Source: Chitinophaga pollutisoli
GTDB taxonomy: Bacteria > Bacteroidota > Bacteroidia > Chitinophagales > Chitinophagaceae
Direction of reading: 5' to 3'
NCBI RefSeq assembly: GCF_038396755.1
Contig: NZ_CP149822.1
Span: 2,852,001 to 2,916,000 of the forward strand
DNA: 64,000 nucleotides
Notes under the pieces: model-generated
The model's input: only the letters and a program-made list of their open reading frames with translations
Told to the model about the DNA's origin: nothing
Databases searched by the model: none
Program-made: the position numbers and the translations under genes
In this document: piece by piece, positions 7,326 through 16,814 of the stretch
Position numbering within the stretch: the first letter of the stretch is position 1
Layout: the number at the start of each line of letters is the position of its first letter

Positions 7326-8519
7326 CTACATCAACCATCCTGCCAGGATGCAGGCGATAACGATAACGGGAGAAGGTAATTTGGTCAGGCAAAGCAATCC
7401 CAGCGTAACCGCCATGATCAGGATGTTGTACCAGGTTACGGGGATGGAGATGAAGAGGAAGATAGTAGCCGCCCACATCACACCCACCACCACGGCATTG
7501 ATGCCTTCGAGGGCGCGGTAGATCACCACATGTTTTTTCAGGTTATTCCAGATGGGAAAGAAAAAGAGCACCAGGAGCATGCTTGGCAGGAAGATGGCCA
7601 CCGGCGCGAGGATGCAGCCAAGGAACTGGTACCCCGGCCCCAGGCTGCGCATCACCATCCCACCCACATAGGCAGACACGGAGAAGGTAGGACCCGGCAT
7701 CGCCCGCATGATCCCCGCACCCGTCAGCAACTCTTCGGCCGACATGAACTGGCTCTTGGAACGGAACACATACTGCTCCAGCATCATCGCGATGAGGATA
7801 TCGCCGCCGCCAAATACGAGGCTACCGAAACGGTAAAAGTTTTCGAAAAGGTTGAAGGGACGGCGGGTGATCCAATCGTTGGTACGCGCCAGCTCGGACA
7901 TAAAGCCCGCCAGCAGGAATATCAACGCAAAAAGCCAGAGGTTCCCCCACTGAATTTTCTTGCGGGGCTCATTGATATCGGGGATGCGCTTATCGCTGAA
8001 GTTGGAAATCGTGCCGCCCAGGATAATCAGGGCGGGGAAGGTCCAGGGAGATTTGAAGAAGAACGCCGCCGCCAGGGCTACGCCCATGATAAAGAAGGTG
8101 GCCGTATTGCGGATGCTGATCTGGTAGGCCCGGATGCCGCCGAAAGCGAGGAATCCCACGGCCATCGGTTGCACGTACTTGAAGATATCCACGTTCAGCG
8201 CCCGCTTGTCCATGTATTGCAGCAGGAAACTCAGGGAGCCCATGAGCAGGCAGGCCGGCGTGATCCAGATGGCGAGGGTGGCAACGGCCAGGGGAACCCC
8301 GCCGCGCTTGTACCCGATGAGCGTCAGCGTCTGCGAGGAAGAGGCTCCTGGCAACAGCTGGCAGAAGGCGTTGTATTCCATCAGCTCCTTCTCCGTCACG
8401 TCCCGGCGTTGCTGCACAAAGGTTTTCATCATCATAGCCAGGTGGCCCTGCGGGCCCCCGAATGCCGTGAAGCTGTGCAACAATACTGCTTTTAAGAATG
8501 AGATGTGACGTAAAAACAC
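7326..8519 (-). CDS. chrA: Chromate transporter, fused two-domain ChrA type
   Basis: A 397-residue inner membrane protein with about ten hydrophobic helices in two homologous halves. The first half has the CHR motif [14 protein letters not shown] near residues 18-31 followed by [19 protein letters not shown]. The second has [11 protein letters not shown] and [14 protein letters not shown]. This is the long-chain ChrA architecture, which exports chromate (exchanging with sulfate or protons is proposed). No chromate reductase is next to it. It is convergent with the LytTR gene with no visible terminator between them. Confidence 0.92.
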   Translation of the reverse strand: MFLRHISFLKAVLLHSFTAFGGPQGHLAMMMKTFVQQRRDVTEKELMEYNAFCQLLPGASSSQTLTLIGYKRGGVPLAVATLAIWITPACLLMGSLSFLLQYMDKRALNVDIFKYVQPMAVGFLAFGGIRAYQISIRNTATFFIMGVALAAAFFFKSPWTFPALIILGGTISNFSDKRIPDINEPRKKIQWGNLWLFALIFLLAGFMSELARTNDWITRRPFNLFENFYRFGSLVFGGGDILIAMMLEQYVFRSKSQFMSAEELLTGAGIMRAMPGPTFSVSAYVGGMVMRSLGPGYQFLGCILAPVAIFLPSMLLVLFFFPIWNNLKKHVVIYRALEGINAVVVGVMWAATIFLFISIPVTWYNILIMAVTLGLLCLTKLPSPVIVIACILAGWLM

Positions 8520-8687
8520 GTTCGGATATCAGTTCGCCCCCCAATTTCCAGTAAAATAATGAGATATTCAAATCCTGCGGAGGAATGTACCTGATAATCC
8601 GTCGGTTAGCAAGGCATAATAGTTGTACTGATAATTCCGTGAAACTTTTGAAATCGTTTAGGCGTTAAAGCAATAACAACTGTCTAC

Positions 8688-9734
8688 ATGAAACGTCTTC
8701 TGACTGGCTTTCTCCTTGCGCTGGCATGTTCCGTCCAGGCACAACGGTCGAACTACAACAGCCAGGCCAACTGGCAGCGGTTCTCCCTTCAATCGGACCA
8801 TGCAACGCCCGCCCGTGGCGATACCTCCCTCGTTTTCGTCTCCAACCGGTTCATCCACCCGGATAGTCTCCGGTTCGTCGACGAGTTCATCGACACGTCT
8901 TCACTCAAATTCTTTTTCCTCGAAAAGCAAAATGGCACCTGGAAGGTGTTCCAGGAGCCCACGCTCCGGGAGGCCATGCAGCACCTGCCGCACCACCGGG
9001 ATATCGTGGTGTATGCCGAAGGGATGGGCAAGATCTTCACCAACAACGTGGAGCGGGCCCAGCTGATGCGTGCGCAATACGGCGTGAACGTGGTGATGTT
9101 CGATTATGCGAGCATCAACAGCACTTATAAGCCGTCGAAGAATTTCAAATTCGCCCGGCAGAACGCGAAATTATCAGCGGGGCAATACCGGCAGTTGCTG
9201 GGGATGATAAAAGCCGCCCGGGAGGCGGGCGAACCCTGGACCGAGGGCGTTTCCATTTCCACGTTCTACCACAGTATGGGCAATATCATCCTCGAACAAA
9301 TGATGAAAGGGGATGTGGCAAACGAGTTTGCGGCGGATGGGAAGCCGTACGTCGACAATCTCATCATCAACGCCGCCTGCGTGCCGATGAAGCGGCATGC
9401 CCGTTGGGTGGAAAAGATCCATTTCGCGAAGCACATTTATATCCACTACAATAAACGTGACCTCCAGCTCAAAGGTGCGCACCTGCTTACTATGAAGCGC
9501 CAGCTGGGCGAGAAGGTAACCCGCCGGCAGCGGGCGGCCAATGCGCATTATGTCAACTTCCTGGAAGTGGCGCGCTGGCAGCATAGCTATTTCATGAATT
9601 TCCCCTACAACGAGTACCGGCTCAACCCGGCCATGGTGGCTTATTTCGGGAGGCTGTTCAACGGGCAGGGAGTAACCGCAGGGGAGCTGACGGCGCTTCA
9701 GGCGAGCGCCCCCGCGGCTACGGTTTCCAACTAA
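8688..9734 (+). CDS. Secreted alpha/beta-hydrolase-fold protein
   Basis: A 348-residue protein with a signal peptide (1-19, cleaving after SVQA). The nucleophile elbow is STFYHSMGN with Ser196, similar to the DUF900-type hydrolases; the strand before it (YGVNVVMFDY) and the following IIINAACVP fit an alpha/beta fold. The substrate is unknown; lipase or esterase activity is possible. The acid and His of the triad are less certain (a candidate His lies in AHYVNFLEVARWQHSYF). Its stop codon overlaps the stop of a small convergent ORF. Confidence 0.75.
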   Translation: MKRLLTGFLLALACSVQAQRSNYNSQANWQRFSLQSDHATPARGDTSLVFVSNRFIHPDSLRFVDEFIDTSSLKFFFLEKQNGTWKVFQEPTLREAMQHLPHHRDIVVYAEGMGKIFTNNVERAQLMRAQYGVNVVMFDYASINSTYKPSKNFKFARQNAKLSAGQYRQLLGMIKAAREAGEPWTEGVSISTFYHSMGNIILEQMMKGDVANEFAADGKPYVDNLIINAACVPMKRHARWVEKIHFAKHIYIHYNKRDLQLKGAHLLTMKRQLGEKVTRRQRAANAHYVNFLEVARWQHSYFMNFPYNEYRLNPAMVAYFGRLFNGQGVTAGELTALQASAPAATVSN

Positions 9735-9943
9735 CGGTTCCGCATCATTTCAGCGATGGCCAGGCCGGGCGCCTGTACCTGCGGTCCGGGAGCGGCGTCG
9801 GTGCGTAAAGCGTCTGCCTCGGATGTACCCGATATTCTTACGGGAGGGAGCGTAGGCAGTTCGCCCGCTCTTTCGGTTTGATTACCGCCGGTGATGAGCC
9901 TCATGTCTTCAATCGCCAGCGGGTTGAATTGTTGGGTATGCAT
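9731..9943 (-). CDS. Possible double-glycine-leader peptide
   Basis: A 70-residue ORF beginning MHTQQFNPLAIEDMRLITGG. Counting back from the GG pair, Leu-12, Asp-8, Met-7 and Ile-4 match the double-glycine leader pattern recognised by C39 peptidase-containing ABC exporters. The remainder is Pro/Ala-rich, without Cys, and ends MMRNR. It overlaps the stop of the hydrolase by 4 nt. No exporter or modifying enzyme is adjacent. It could be a secreted peptide precursor or a chance ORF; the short length keeps confidence low. Confidence 0.4.
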   Translation of the reverse strand: MHTQQFNPLAIEDMRLITGGNQTERAGELPTLPPVRISGTSEADALRTDAAPGPQVQAPGLAIAEMMRNR

Positions 9944-10039
9944 GCCGCTACTAACAGATCACCTTGCCTTCCGGTTTCCGTTCATTTTGTTCATTCTTTA
10001 ATTCCGCTGCGCAGGCTGTTCATTACAAGGCAAAAAATA

Positions 10040-10059
10040 CCCGGAGCGGGGGCTCCGGG
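10040..10059 (-). terminator. Terminator of the 2OG oxygenase gene
   Basis: CCCGGAGC (10040-10047) pairs with GCTCCGGG (10052-10059). On the minus strand it is followed by a T-run (complement of the A-run 10032-10037), just past the stop at 10074. Confidence 0.75.
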
Positions 10060-10073
10060 CACACAAAGCTATT

Positions 10074-11030
10074 TTATTTCTTGAGCCCGATTTCGCGCAG
10101 GCGCTCGTCGAGGTACGCACCGGCGGTAATGGGAGGATATTCGGCGGGATGCGTCGCGTCCACACATTGCGGCAAGCAGGTAAGATCCATGTCTGACTTG
10201 GGATGCAGGAAAAACGGGATGGAAAAACGGGAGGTATTCCACAGTTCGCGCGGCGGATTAACGACGCGGTGCGTGGTGGATTTCAAGCGATTGTTGGTGA
10301 GGCGCTGGAGCATGTCGCCCACGTTCACCACAATCTGATCGGGCAGGGAAGTAACAGGCACCCAATCCCCCTGTTTGTCAAGAATTTGCAATCCGTCGGC
10401 CGAAGCGCCCACGAGCAGGGTAATGAGGTTGATATCCTCGTGTTGTTCCGCTCGGATGGCCGAAGCGGGCTCCTGGGTGATAGGCGGGTAGTGGATGGCG
10501 CGGAGGATGGAATTGCCGTTGTGCACCTTTCCGTCGAAGAAATGTTCATCGAGTCCCAGGTAGATCGCAATGGCCTGTAGGAGGGCGGCGCCGCTGTCTT
10601 CGAACCCGCGGAATGCACGATAGAGTGTGGGTGTGAATTCGGGCACTTCTTTCACGGTCACGTTGTTCGGATAGGCGTCTTTCACCGGGTCTTCATCTTC
10701 CACCGACTGACCGAACTGGAAAAATTCCTTCAGGTCGGGGGCATCGAAACCTTTGGCGTGTTCTTTCCCGAAGGAGGTATATCCGCGCTGGCCGGCCAGC
10801 TCCGGTATTTCGTACTTGCTTTTGGTGCTGGAGGGCAGCTGGAAGAAGGCTCTGACGTTATCATACAACTGTGCGATGAGCTGGTCGGAGATACCATGGT
10901 TTTTAACGGCCACGAACCCGACTTCTTCATATGCTTTACCCAGCGCTTTCACGAAGGCTGCCTTCTTTGCGGGATCACCGGATCGGAATTCCGCCAGGTC
11001 AACGGAGGGGATGGAATGAACGGTTGCCAT
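10074..11030 (-). CDS. Isopenicillin N synthase-like 2-oxoglutarate/Fe(II) oxygenase
   Basis: A 318-residue enzyme with the DIOX_N domain (IPSVDLAEFRSGD, FVAVKNHGI) and the double-stranded beta-helix core. Iron ligands are His197 and Asp199 (QHEDINLIT) and His254 (STTHRVVNP); Arg268 of RFSIPFF is the 2-oxoglutarate binder. The start MATVHSIPS at 11030 is preferred over the ATG at 11051, since it places a TACCTTTA -7-like sequence just upstream. Substrate unknown. These enzymes are common standalone oxidases in Bacteroidota. Confidence 0.88.
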   Translation of the reverse strand: MATVHSIPSVDLAEFRSGDPAKKAAFVKALGKAYEEVGFVAVKNHGISDQLIAQLYDNVRAFFQLPSSTKSKYEIPELAGQRGYTSFGKEHAKGFDAPDLKEFFQFGQSVEDEDPVKDAYPNNVTVKEVPEFTPTLYRAFRGFEDSGAALLQAIAIYLGLDEHFFDGKVHNGNSILRAIHYPPITQEPASAIRAEQHEDINLITLLVGASADGLQILDKQGDWVPVTSLPDQIVVNVGDMLQRLTNNRLKSTTHRVVNPPRELWNTSRFSIPFFLHPKSDMDLTCLPQCVDATHPAEYPPITAGAYLDERLREIGLKK

Positions 11031-11085
11031 ATCGATAGTGTTTTGGAACACTAAAGGTAAGGGAAAAACCCTGCCGCCGAACGGC

Positions 11086-11613
11086 TCAGGGCTGCAACAA
11101 TTTCTCTTCCTGCGGTGTTATGTCCGCCAGCGCGTAGCGCGCCACCTGGTTGATCTTCATCTCGTCGAGCGCATCTACCACATTGCCGTAGCTGGCGCCG
11201 TTTTCCGCCTTGATCAGCACGATCAGTTCATCCGCTTTTCCATACTTCGCGGCTACGGCGCGTTGCCTGGCGCGGATCACGTCGCCGATGCCGCTGCTGG
11301 CGGAAAAGCTGCTGTGATGGATCGTGGGCGGCTTCGCGGGATCTTCGCCCTGGCCTTCGTACCACGAAATGGTGCTGTTGGCCCTTACGATGAGGGTCAT
11401 GGATTTGCTTTCGGGCACGGCAGTGTGCGGCCCGTCGGCCGGCATGATGAGCGGGAGGGCTTTGGGCTCGGCCATGGTTGTGGTGAGCATGAAGAAGGTG
11501 ATAAGGAGGAAGCCGAGGTCCACCATGGGCGTCATGTCTACCCGGGTCGAGCGTTTGGAAGCGCGACGGCGGCCTTTGCGGTTGTTGTCGGGGGAGGAGG
11601 TAATTTCTGCCAT
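11086..11613 (-). CDS. ExbD/TolR-type biopolymer transport protein
   Basis: A 175-residue inner membrane protein that harvests proton motive force with an ExbB partner to energise outer membrane processes. A Lys/Arg-rich cytoplasmic start is followed by one membrane helix with the conserved Asp32 (MVDLGFLLITFFMLTTTM, about 30-47) and a periplasmic domain. The start MAEITSSP at 11613 fits the family; an upstream in-frame ATG at 11682 would add an unlikely Cys/Arg-rich extension. No exbB or tonB lies next to it, so it probably serves a system encoded elsewhere. Confidence 0.88.
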   Translation of the reverse strand: MAEITSSPDNNRKGRRRASKRSTRVDMTPMVDLGFLLITFFMLTTTMAEPKALPLIMPADGPHTAVPESKSMTLIVRANSTISWYEGQGEDPAKPPTIHHSSFSASSGIGDVIRARQRAVAAKYGKADELIVLIKAENGASYGNVVDALDEMKINQVARYALADITPQEEKLLQP

Positions 11614-11735
11614 AGGGGGGATGGGTTTGAAGGTGAAGAAATTCCGGCGGCAGGATCGAAACCCGCCGCCGTGATTACACACACTGTATTGTTTTGCTCA
11701 ATTGACTGTAGGATGCAGGCGGCGGGTAATTCCAT

Positions 11736-11765
11736 AAAAAAAAGCAGGCGCGGGTGGCGCCTGCT
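11736..11765 (-). terminator. Terminator of asnS
   Basis: AGCAGGCGC (11743-11751) pairs with GCGCCTGCT (11757-11765). On the minus strand it is followed by a run of at least seven T (complement of 11736-11742). It lies just after the asnS stop. Confidence 0.85.
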
Positions 11766-11790
11766 TTCGTATGTGCATGATGGGTGATCT

Positions 11791-13227
11791 TTAGAATTCT
11801 GCGCTCTTGGGCGTGCGGGGAAAGGGGATCACGTCACGGATGTTGGTCATACCGGTCACGAACAGCACGAGGCGTTCGAAGCCGAGCCCGAAACCGCTGT
11901 GGGGAGCGGTGCCGAAGCGGCGGGTATCCAGGTACCAGTAAAGTTCTTCCACGGGGATGCCCAGCTCGTTCATGCGCGCCACCAGCTTGTCGTAGCTTTC
12001 TTCGCGCTGGGAGCCGCCTACGATCTCGCCGATGCCGGGGAACAGGATGTCCATGGCGCGAACCGTTTTGCCGTCTTCGTTTTGTTTCATGTAGAACGAT
12101 TTGATGGCGGCGGGGTAATCGGTGAGGATCACGGGTTTTTTGAAGTGTTTTTCCACGAGGTAGCGTTCGTGCTCGGACTGGAGATCCGTGCCCCAGGCGT
12201 CTACCGGGTAGGTGAACTTCTTATTTTTATTGGGTTTGCTGTTGCGGAGGATTTCGATCGCTTCGGTGTAGGTGATGCGTTCGAATTCGTTGTTGAGGAC
12301 GAATTCGAGCTTTTCGATCAGCCCCATATCGCTGCGTTCCGCCTGCGGTTTTTGTTTTTCTTCGTCGGCCAGGCGCTGGGCGAGGAATTCGAGGTCTTCG
12401 CGGTTGTTGTCGAGCGCGAATTTGATGACATATTTAATGAATTCTTCAGCGAGGTCCATATTGTCTTTCAGTTCATAGAAAGCCATTTCCGGTTCGATCA
12501 TCCAGAATTCGGCGAGGTGGCGGGCGGTATTGGAGTTTTCGGCGCGGAAGGTGGGGCCGAAGGTGTAGATATCGCCGAAGGCCATGGCGCCAAGTTCTCC
12601 TTCGAGCTGGCCGGACACGGTGAGGTTGGTGGATTTTCCGAAGAAGTCTTCTTTATAATCGATTTCACCGGCTTCGTTGCGGGGCGGGTTCTTCATGTCG
12701 AGGGTGGTAACCCGGAACATTTCGCCGGCGCCTTCCGCGTCGGAGGCAGTGATGATGGGCGTGTGGAGGTATACGAAACCTTTCTGGTGGAAGAACTGGT
12801 GGACGGCGAACGCCAGGGAGTGGCGGGTCCGGAAAACGGCGCCGAAGGTGTTGGTGCGGAAGCGCAGGTGGGCGATTTCGCGCATGAATTCCAGGCTTTG
12901 TTTTTGGGGCTGGATGGGGTAGGCTTCGGCGTCGCAGTCACCGAGGATCTCCAGGCTGGCGGTTTTCAGTTCCACGCGCTGGCCTTTGCCGAGCGAGGGG
13001 ATGATTTCGCCGGTGACGCTGATGGCGGCCCCGCGGGTGATGCGCTTAAAGGTGGCGGGGTCCATTTCCGCTTCCTGTACCACTACCTGCAGATTATTAT
13101 TGGTTGAGCCATCGTTCAGCGCTATAAACTGGTTATTGCGGAAGGTGCGCACCCATCCTTTAACCGTTACTTCATAGTTTGTCCTTTCGTCCTGGAGGAC
13201 CTGCCTGATTTTTACTCTTTGGCTCAT
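11791..13227 (-). CDS. asnS: Asparaginyl-tRNA synthetase
   Basis: Charges tRNA-Asn with asparagine; class IIb synthetase of 478 residues. The N-terminal OB-fold ([19 protein letters not shown]) binds the anticodon. The catalytic core carries motif 2-like sequences ([25 protein letters not shown]) and motif 3 ([16 protein letters not shown]) near the C-terminus. The start [10 protein letters not shown] at 13227 is chosen over the upstream ATG at 13266 because the promoter -7 element lies between them. An ordinary essential gene on its own. Confidence 0.95.
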   Translation of the reverse strand: MSQRVKIRQVLQDERTNYEVTVKGWVRTFRNNQFIALNDGSTNNNLQVVVQEAEMDPATFKRITRGAAISVTGEIIPSLGKGQRVELKTASLEILGDCDAEAYPIQPQKQSLEFMREIAHLRFRTNTFGAVFRTRHSLAFAVHQFFHQKGFVYLHTPIITASDAEGAGEMFRVTTLDMKNPPRNEAGEIDYKEDFFGKSTNLTVSGQLEGELGAMAFGDIYTFGPTFRAENSNTARHLAEFWMIEPEMAFYELKDNMDLAEEFIKYVIKFALDNNREDLEFLAQRLADEEKQKPQAERSDMGLIEKLEFVLNNEFERITYTEAIEILRNSKPNKNKKFTYPVDAWGTDLQSEHERYLVEKHFKKPVILTDYPAAIKSFYMKQNEDGKTVRAMDILFPGIGEIVGGSQREESYDKLVARMNELGIPVEELYWYLDTRRFGTAPHSGFGLGFERLVLFVTGMTNIRDVIPFPRTPKSAEF

Positions 13228-13253
13228 ATCAATATGTGTTTTGAATTGAGTTG

Positions 13254-13261
13254 CAAAAATA
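13254..13261 (-). promoter_or_regulatory. Promoter -7 element of asnS
   Basis: CAAAAATA on the plus strand reads TATTTTTG on the minus strand, an exact TAnnTTTG match, ending 26 bases before the preferred asnS start at 13227. Confidence 0.5.
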
Positions 13262-13371
13262 GACAAATTCGGATGACGAAAATCCGCTTTTTAGCAAGGG
13301 GCGGGGATTACAGGGGCTGCGGTGCATGACGGTAAATCGCTATGCGTTAGGCCGCTATGTTCAATATTTTT

Positions 13372-13402
13372 TTGGAGAATCGTAAAATTAGTCATAATCT
13401 TG
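13372..13402 (+). promoter_or_regulatory. Promoter of rho with long leader
   Basis: TTG at 13372-13374, a 20-bp spacer, and TAATCTTG at 13395-13402 (one mismatch to TAnnTTTG). This gives rho a 5' leader of roughly 180 nt (about 13410-13590), which has room for autogenous Rho-dependent control. That control is known for rho in other bacteria but is not shown here. Confidence 0.45.
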
Positions 13403-13590
13403 TATCCTCAATCTGTCTGATTAAGTTCCTTTTTTGCCATCTTCATCAGCAGTCACCCACCACAGGTGATCCCTATCAATTTAATGATCAAGACTTTATT
13501 ATTGACGCAAAACAATTATTTGTTAATTGGTGTATGTTGGTATGCAGTGGTACCCACCTTTATGACACTTCTAAAATTTGACAAAAACAG

Positions 13591-15312
13591 ATGATGTACG
13601 ACATCTTACAATTGAACGACATGCTCGTTCCTGAACTACTTGACATCGCCGAGAAGCTGGAAATTCCCAATGCAAAAAAACTGGACAAGCAATCACTTAT
13701 TTATAAAATACTCGATAAACAAGCTGTGATAGCATCAGAAGATAAGCCTGGAAACGGAGATGAAAAGAAAGTGAGGAAACGGAAGCCGGTAGGAACGAAG
13801 AAAGACGAACCCGCACCGGCCTCCACCCCACAGAAATCAGCTCCCCGCCCCGAAGAAGAAGAAGAAAAACCCGCCGCCAAGAAAAGCCGAAAAGCCGCCA
13901 CCACAAAAGTTTCCAAATCAGAAGACGAAGAAGAAATCAAAGCTCCTCCGGCCAAACGGAAGATCGATATCGATCTGGATATCCCGTCGCTGACGTTCGA
14001 TGACGACGACGATATCGTGCTGCCCGCGCTCACCGAAGAGGAAGAAGAAGCGGCCGTCATCCCGGAAGAAGAAGCGGAAGACGACTTCGTGACCGTAACG
14101 GAGCCCGTGGCCCCCGTTAAACAGCAGCCTGCCGCCAACAATCAGCAGCAGCAGCAACATAAATACCCGAAAAAAGAACCTGTATTCAATATCGAATTCG
14201 ATGGCGTTATCCTCAGCGAAGGCGTCCTGGAAATGATGCCCGATGGCTACGGTTTCCTCCGCTCCTCCGATTATAACTACCTCAGTTCGCCCGACGATAT
14301 TTACGTTTCTCCCAGCCAGATCAAACTCTTCGGCCTCAAAACCGGTGACACCGTTCGCGGCTCCGTTCGCCCGCCGAAAGAAGGCGAAAAATATTTCGCC
14401 CTGCTGAAAGTGGAAACCATCAACGGCAAAACACCCGAAGAAGTGCGCGACCGCGTTCCCTTCGATTACCTCACGCCGCTGTTCCCCTTCGAGAAACTGC
14501 ACCTCACCACCACCGCCAACAACTACTCCACCCGTATCATCGACCTCTTCACGCCCATCGGTAAAGGCCAGCGCGGCCTCATCGTGGCGCAACCGAAAGT
14601 AGGTAAAACGATGCTGCTGAAAGAAGTGGCCAACGCCATCGCCACCAACCACCCCGAGATTTATCTCATGGTTGTGCTGATCGATGAACGCCCCGAGGAG
14701 GTGACCGACATGGAGCGCTCCGTAAAAGCGGAAGTGATCGCCTCCACGTTCGACGAGCCCGCCGAAAAACACGTGAAAGTATCCGCCATCGCACTGCAGA
14801 AAGCAAAACGACTGGTAGAATGCGGCCACGATGTGGTGATCCTGCTCGACTCCCTCACCCGCCTCGCCCGCGCCCACAACACTGTGGCCCCCGCGTCCGG
14901 CAAAGTGCTCTCCGGCGGTGTGGAAGCGAATGCCATGCAGAAACCTAAACAGTTCTTCGGCGCCGCCCGCAAAATTGAAAACGGCGGTTCCCTCACCATC
15001 CTGGCCACCGCGCTGATCGACACCGGCTCCAAAATGGATGAGGTGATCTTCGAAGAATTCAAAGGTACCGGCAACATGGAACTCGCGCTGGACCGCCGCC
15101 TGGCCAACCGCCGCATCTTCCCCGCGATCGATGTTACCGCATCGTCTACCCGCCGCGACGATCTGCTGCTGGAAAAGGACGTGCTCCAAAAAGTATACAT
15201 CCTCCGCAACCACCTGGCCGACATGAACACGGAAGAATCCATGAACTTCATGCTCCAGCACATGCGCGGCACCCGCAGCAACGAGGAATTCCTGGTAACG
15301 ATGAACCGCTAA
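13591..15312 (+). CDS. rho: Transcription termination factor Rho
   Basis: Hexameric RNA helicase that ends transcription. The 573-residue product has a SAP-like Rho_N region (1-45), then a low-complexity insert of about 150 residues (50-195) rich in Glu, Asp, Lys and Pro and ending in a Gln run, as in other Bacteroidota, then the RNA-binding cold-shock domain ([15 protein letters not shown]) and the ATPase with Walker A AQPKVGKT near 334-341, Walker [13 protein letters not shown], and the R-loop region [12 protein letters not shown]. The start MMYDILQ is at 13591; the second Met is equally possible. A strong terminator follows. Confidence 0.96.
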   Translation: MMYDILQLNDMLVPELLDIAEKLEIPNAKKLDKQSLIYKILDKQAVIASEDKPGNGDEKKVRKRKPVGTKKDEPAPASTPQKSAPRPEEEEEKPAAKKSRKAATTKVSKSEDEEEIKAPPAKRKIDIDLDIPSLTFDDDDDIVLPALTEEEEEAAVIPEEEAEDDFVTVTEPVAPVKQQPAANNQQQQQHKYPKKEPVFNIEFDGVILSEGVLEMMPDGYGFLRSSDYNYLSSPDDIYVSPSQIKLFGLKTGDTVRGSVRPPKEGEKYFALLKVETINGKTPEEVRDRVPFDYLTPLFPFEKLHLTTTANNYSTRIIDLFTPIGKGQRGLIVAQPKVGKTMLLKEVANAIATNHPEIYLMVVLIDERPEEVTDMERSVKAEVIASTFDEPAEKHVKVSAIALQKAKRLVECGHDVVILLDSLTRLARAHNTVAPASGKVLSGGVEANAMQKPKQFFGAARKIENGGSLTILATALIDTGSKMDEVIFEEFKGTGNMELALDRRLANRRIFPAIDVTASSTRRDDLLLEKDVLQKVYILRNHLADMNTEESMNFMLQHMRGTRSNEEFLVTMNR

Positions 15313-15334
15313 TCACCGGTTTCAACGATATTAA

Positions 15335-15364
15335 AAACGCCACTGCTATTGCGGTGGCGTTTTG
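15335..15364 (+). terminator. Terminator of rho
   Basis: AAACGCCACTGC (15335-15346) pairs with GCGGTGGCGTTT (15351-15362) through 12 pairs with one G-T, around the TATT loop, ending in a T-run. Confidence 0.85.
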
Positions 15365-15464
15365 CTTTATACGAAAGTCGTAAATAGAGGTGATTTTCCG
15401 TTTTACAACATGGGCATAAGTGAGAAGAGGCTGCCTTTTTCGTTTAACAGCATGCACTAAAAAG

Positions 15465-15489
15465 AAGAGACTGCCAGTGGCAGCCTCTT
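15465..15489. terminator. Hairpin terminator, bidirectional
   Basis: AAGAGACTGCC (15465-15475) pairs with GGCAGCCTCTT (15479-15489) with one mismatch around AGT. T-runs lie on both sides (15492-15496 on plus; complement of 15460-15463 on minus). It would end the minus-strand lipoprotein pair. Confidence 0.7.
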
Positions 15490-15514
15490 GCTTTTTCTGT
15501 AAACTGATTTCCGA

Positions 15515-15742
15515 TTATCGATGTGGGTATGCTATGATAAGGTCCGTATGCGGCTCCTGTGCCGATTGTACGGCCATAGGGCCTCCCGGCGGCGCCGGCG
15601 GTCTTGGCGGTTCGGGCGGGCGTTGGCCGTGATGCGGGCGTGGAGGCTTCGGCGGCCGTGGGGGCCGGGGCACTGCGCACGATGCCGCAAATAAAATCGT
15701 AGCCAGTGCAATCACTCCTCCTGATCTCCAATTCCTTTTCAT
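15515..15742 (-). CDS. Small proline-rich lipoprotein
   Basis: A 75-residue protein starting MKRNWRSGGVIALATILFAASC; Cys22 after LFAAS is the lipobox residue. The mature part is a proline-rich stretch with PRPPRPPKPPRP-like repeats and no recognisable domain. It follows the other lipoprotein gene after 11 nt, so the two form an operon. Proline-rich small lipoproteins of this sort are common in Bacteroidota and their role is unknown. Longer upstream in-frame starts would read through the neighbouring gene and are rejected. Confidence 0.65.
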   Translation of the reverse strand: MKRNWRSGGVIALATILFAASCAVPRPPRPPKPPRPHHGQRPPEPPRPPAPPGGPMAVQSAQEPHTDLIIAYPHR

Positions 15743-15753
15743 ATCCTGAGTTT

Positions 15754-15942
15754 TTAATGCCTGTGTTTTTTCTGCTGGCCGGGTGCGAAGGGCTTGGCAG
15801 ATTTGGTGCCGTAATACTTCTTCGCCTGACCCGGCGGCATGGGTTTGCCATGTCCGTGGTGATGATGCCTTTCCACCACACAACTTCCAAACATCAATGT
15901 TCCTGCCAATGCAAACAGCAGGTGTATCCGGTTAAATCTCAT
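15754..15942 (-). CDS. Small His-rich lipoprotein
   Basis: A 62-residue lipoprotein: signal MRFNRIHLLFALAGTLMFGSC with lipobox Cys21, then VVERHHHHGHGKPMPPGQ and a basic tail ending KKHRH. The His cluster suggests divalent metal binding, but this is inference. It is the first gene of a two-gene unit with the proline-rich lipoprotein. Confidence 0.65.
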   Translation of the reverse strand: MRFNRIHLLFALAGTLMFGSCVVERHHHHGHGKPMPPGQAKKYYGTKSAKPFAPGQQKKHRH

Positions 15943-16011
15943 AGTTGGTTACGTTAATTACACCCTGTAATGCAAGATGCAAGCCAAAATCATCAACAAG
16001 CAACGGAAAAG

Positions 16012-16044
16012 AAAAAGGCATTGTCCGTCAGGGACAATGCCTTT
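16012..16044 (-). terminator. Terminator of the beta-barrel gene
   Basis: AAAGGCATTGTCC (16014-16026) pairs with GGACAATGCCTTT (16032-16044), 13 perfect pairs, with a T-run on the minus strand. Confidence 0.85.
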
Positions 16045-16068
16045 ATAAAAAACGCTAATGTTTCAGCA

Positions 16069-16683
16069 TTAGAACAGGAAGGAAGCACCTACGTTAAAGC
16101 TTCTGATGAAGTTGAAATCAAAGTTGCTGTACTTTTTCTCAGCACCACCGTTTTCAGGTTTAACAGTCATGTTGCTGTAAGACAGGCCACCGAGGTTACC
16201 TTCCAGCATCAGGCGCTTACCTACCAGGTAAGAGATACCGGGCATGATGTTAGCGCGGATTTCGTTGGTTTTGCTCACTTTCACATCCGCTACTTCGTTG
16301 CTGCCGAAACCGTAGGCAACATTTGCTTCGCTGGTGAAGTACACTTTGGAGTCAGCAATCTGGCAATAGTTACGAACGAAAACGCCAGGAGCGATCATCG
16401 AGGATTTGTCTTTAGTGCTAACTTCGCCTGCTTCGGTTTTCTTGGTACCGAAACCGCCGTCAACGAATACACCAACCATCCATTTGTCGGACAGGGCGTA
16501 GCCTGCTTTAGGGCTGATGGTGATTTTGCTTTCAGAATACTTGCCGTCCACGCCGTCTGTTTTCTCGGTGTAGGAGTTAAAACCGAGGGTACCGCCAACC
16601 AGGAAGTTACCTTTCTGCACCTGGGCTTTAGCGAATTGGGAACCGAACAGGGCCAGCGCGGCCATAACGATCATCTTTTTCAT
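16069..16683 (-). CDS. Outer membrane beta-barrel protein
   Basis: A 204-residue protein with signal peptide MKKMIVMAALALFGSQFAKA and alternating strands ending in a C-terminal Phe (VGASFLF), the usual barrel signature. Gly-rich turns such as FLVGGTLGFNSY and VGVFVDGGFGTKK fit the OmpW/OMP_b-brl-like group of eight-stranded barrels. No enzymatic motif. The gene stands alone, with its own terminator. Function unknown. Confidence 0.8.
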   Translation of the reverse strand: MKKMIVMAALALFGSQFAKAQVQKGNFLVGGTLGFNSYTEKTDGVDGKYSESKITISPKAGYALSDKWMVGVFVDGGFGTKKTEAGEVSTKDKSSMIAPGVFVRNYCQIADSKVYFTSEANVAYGFGSNEVADVKVSKTNEIRANIMPGISYLVGKRLMLEGNLGGLSYSNMTVKPENGGAEKKYSNFDFNFIRSFNVGASFLF

Positions 16684-16814
16684 CTGTCGTACAATTTTGA
16701 GTTTAATATGTCAATGATTGAATCGCTTAATTCATGTTTCTACATACATGGAAGCAATTGGAGGGACGCAGGCTTCGGTCGATAAAAATGGTTTTCGGAT
16801 ATAGTTTTCCGGGT

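Noticed and set aside
13357..13581. 74-codon ORF upstream of rho
   Set aside because: It begins just before the rho promoter, has unusual composition with many Cys, Leu and His, and no family. It is more likely the rho leader region.
13918..15261. 447-codon ORF antisense to rho
   Set aside because: A shadow of the rho codon pattern with no recognisable domain; rho on the other strand is certain.
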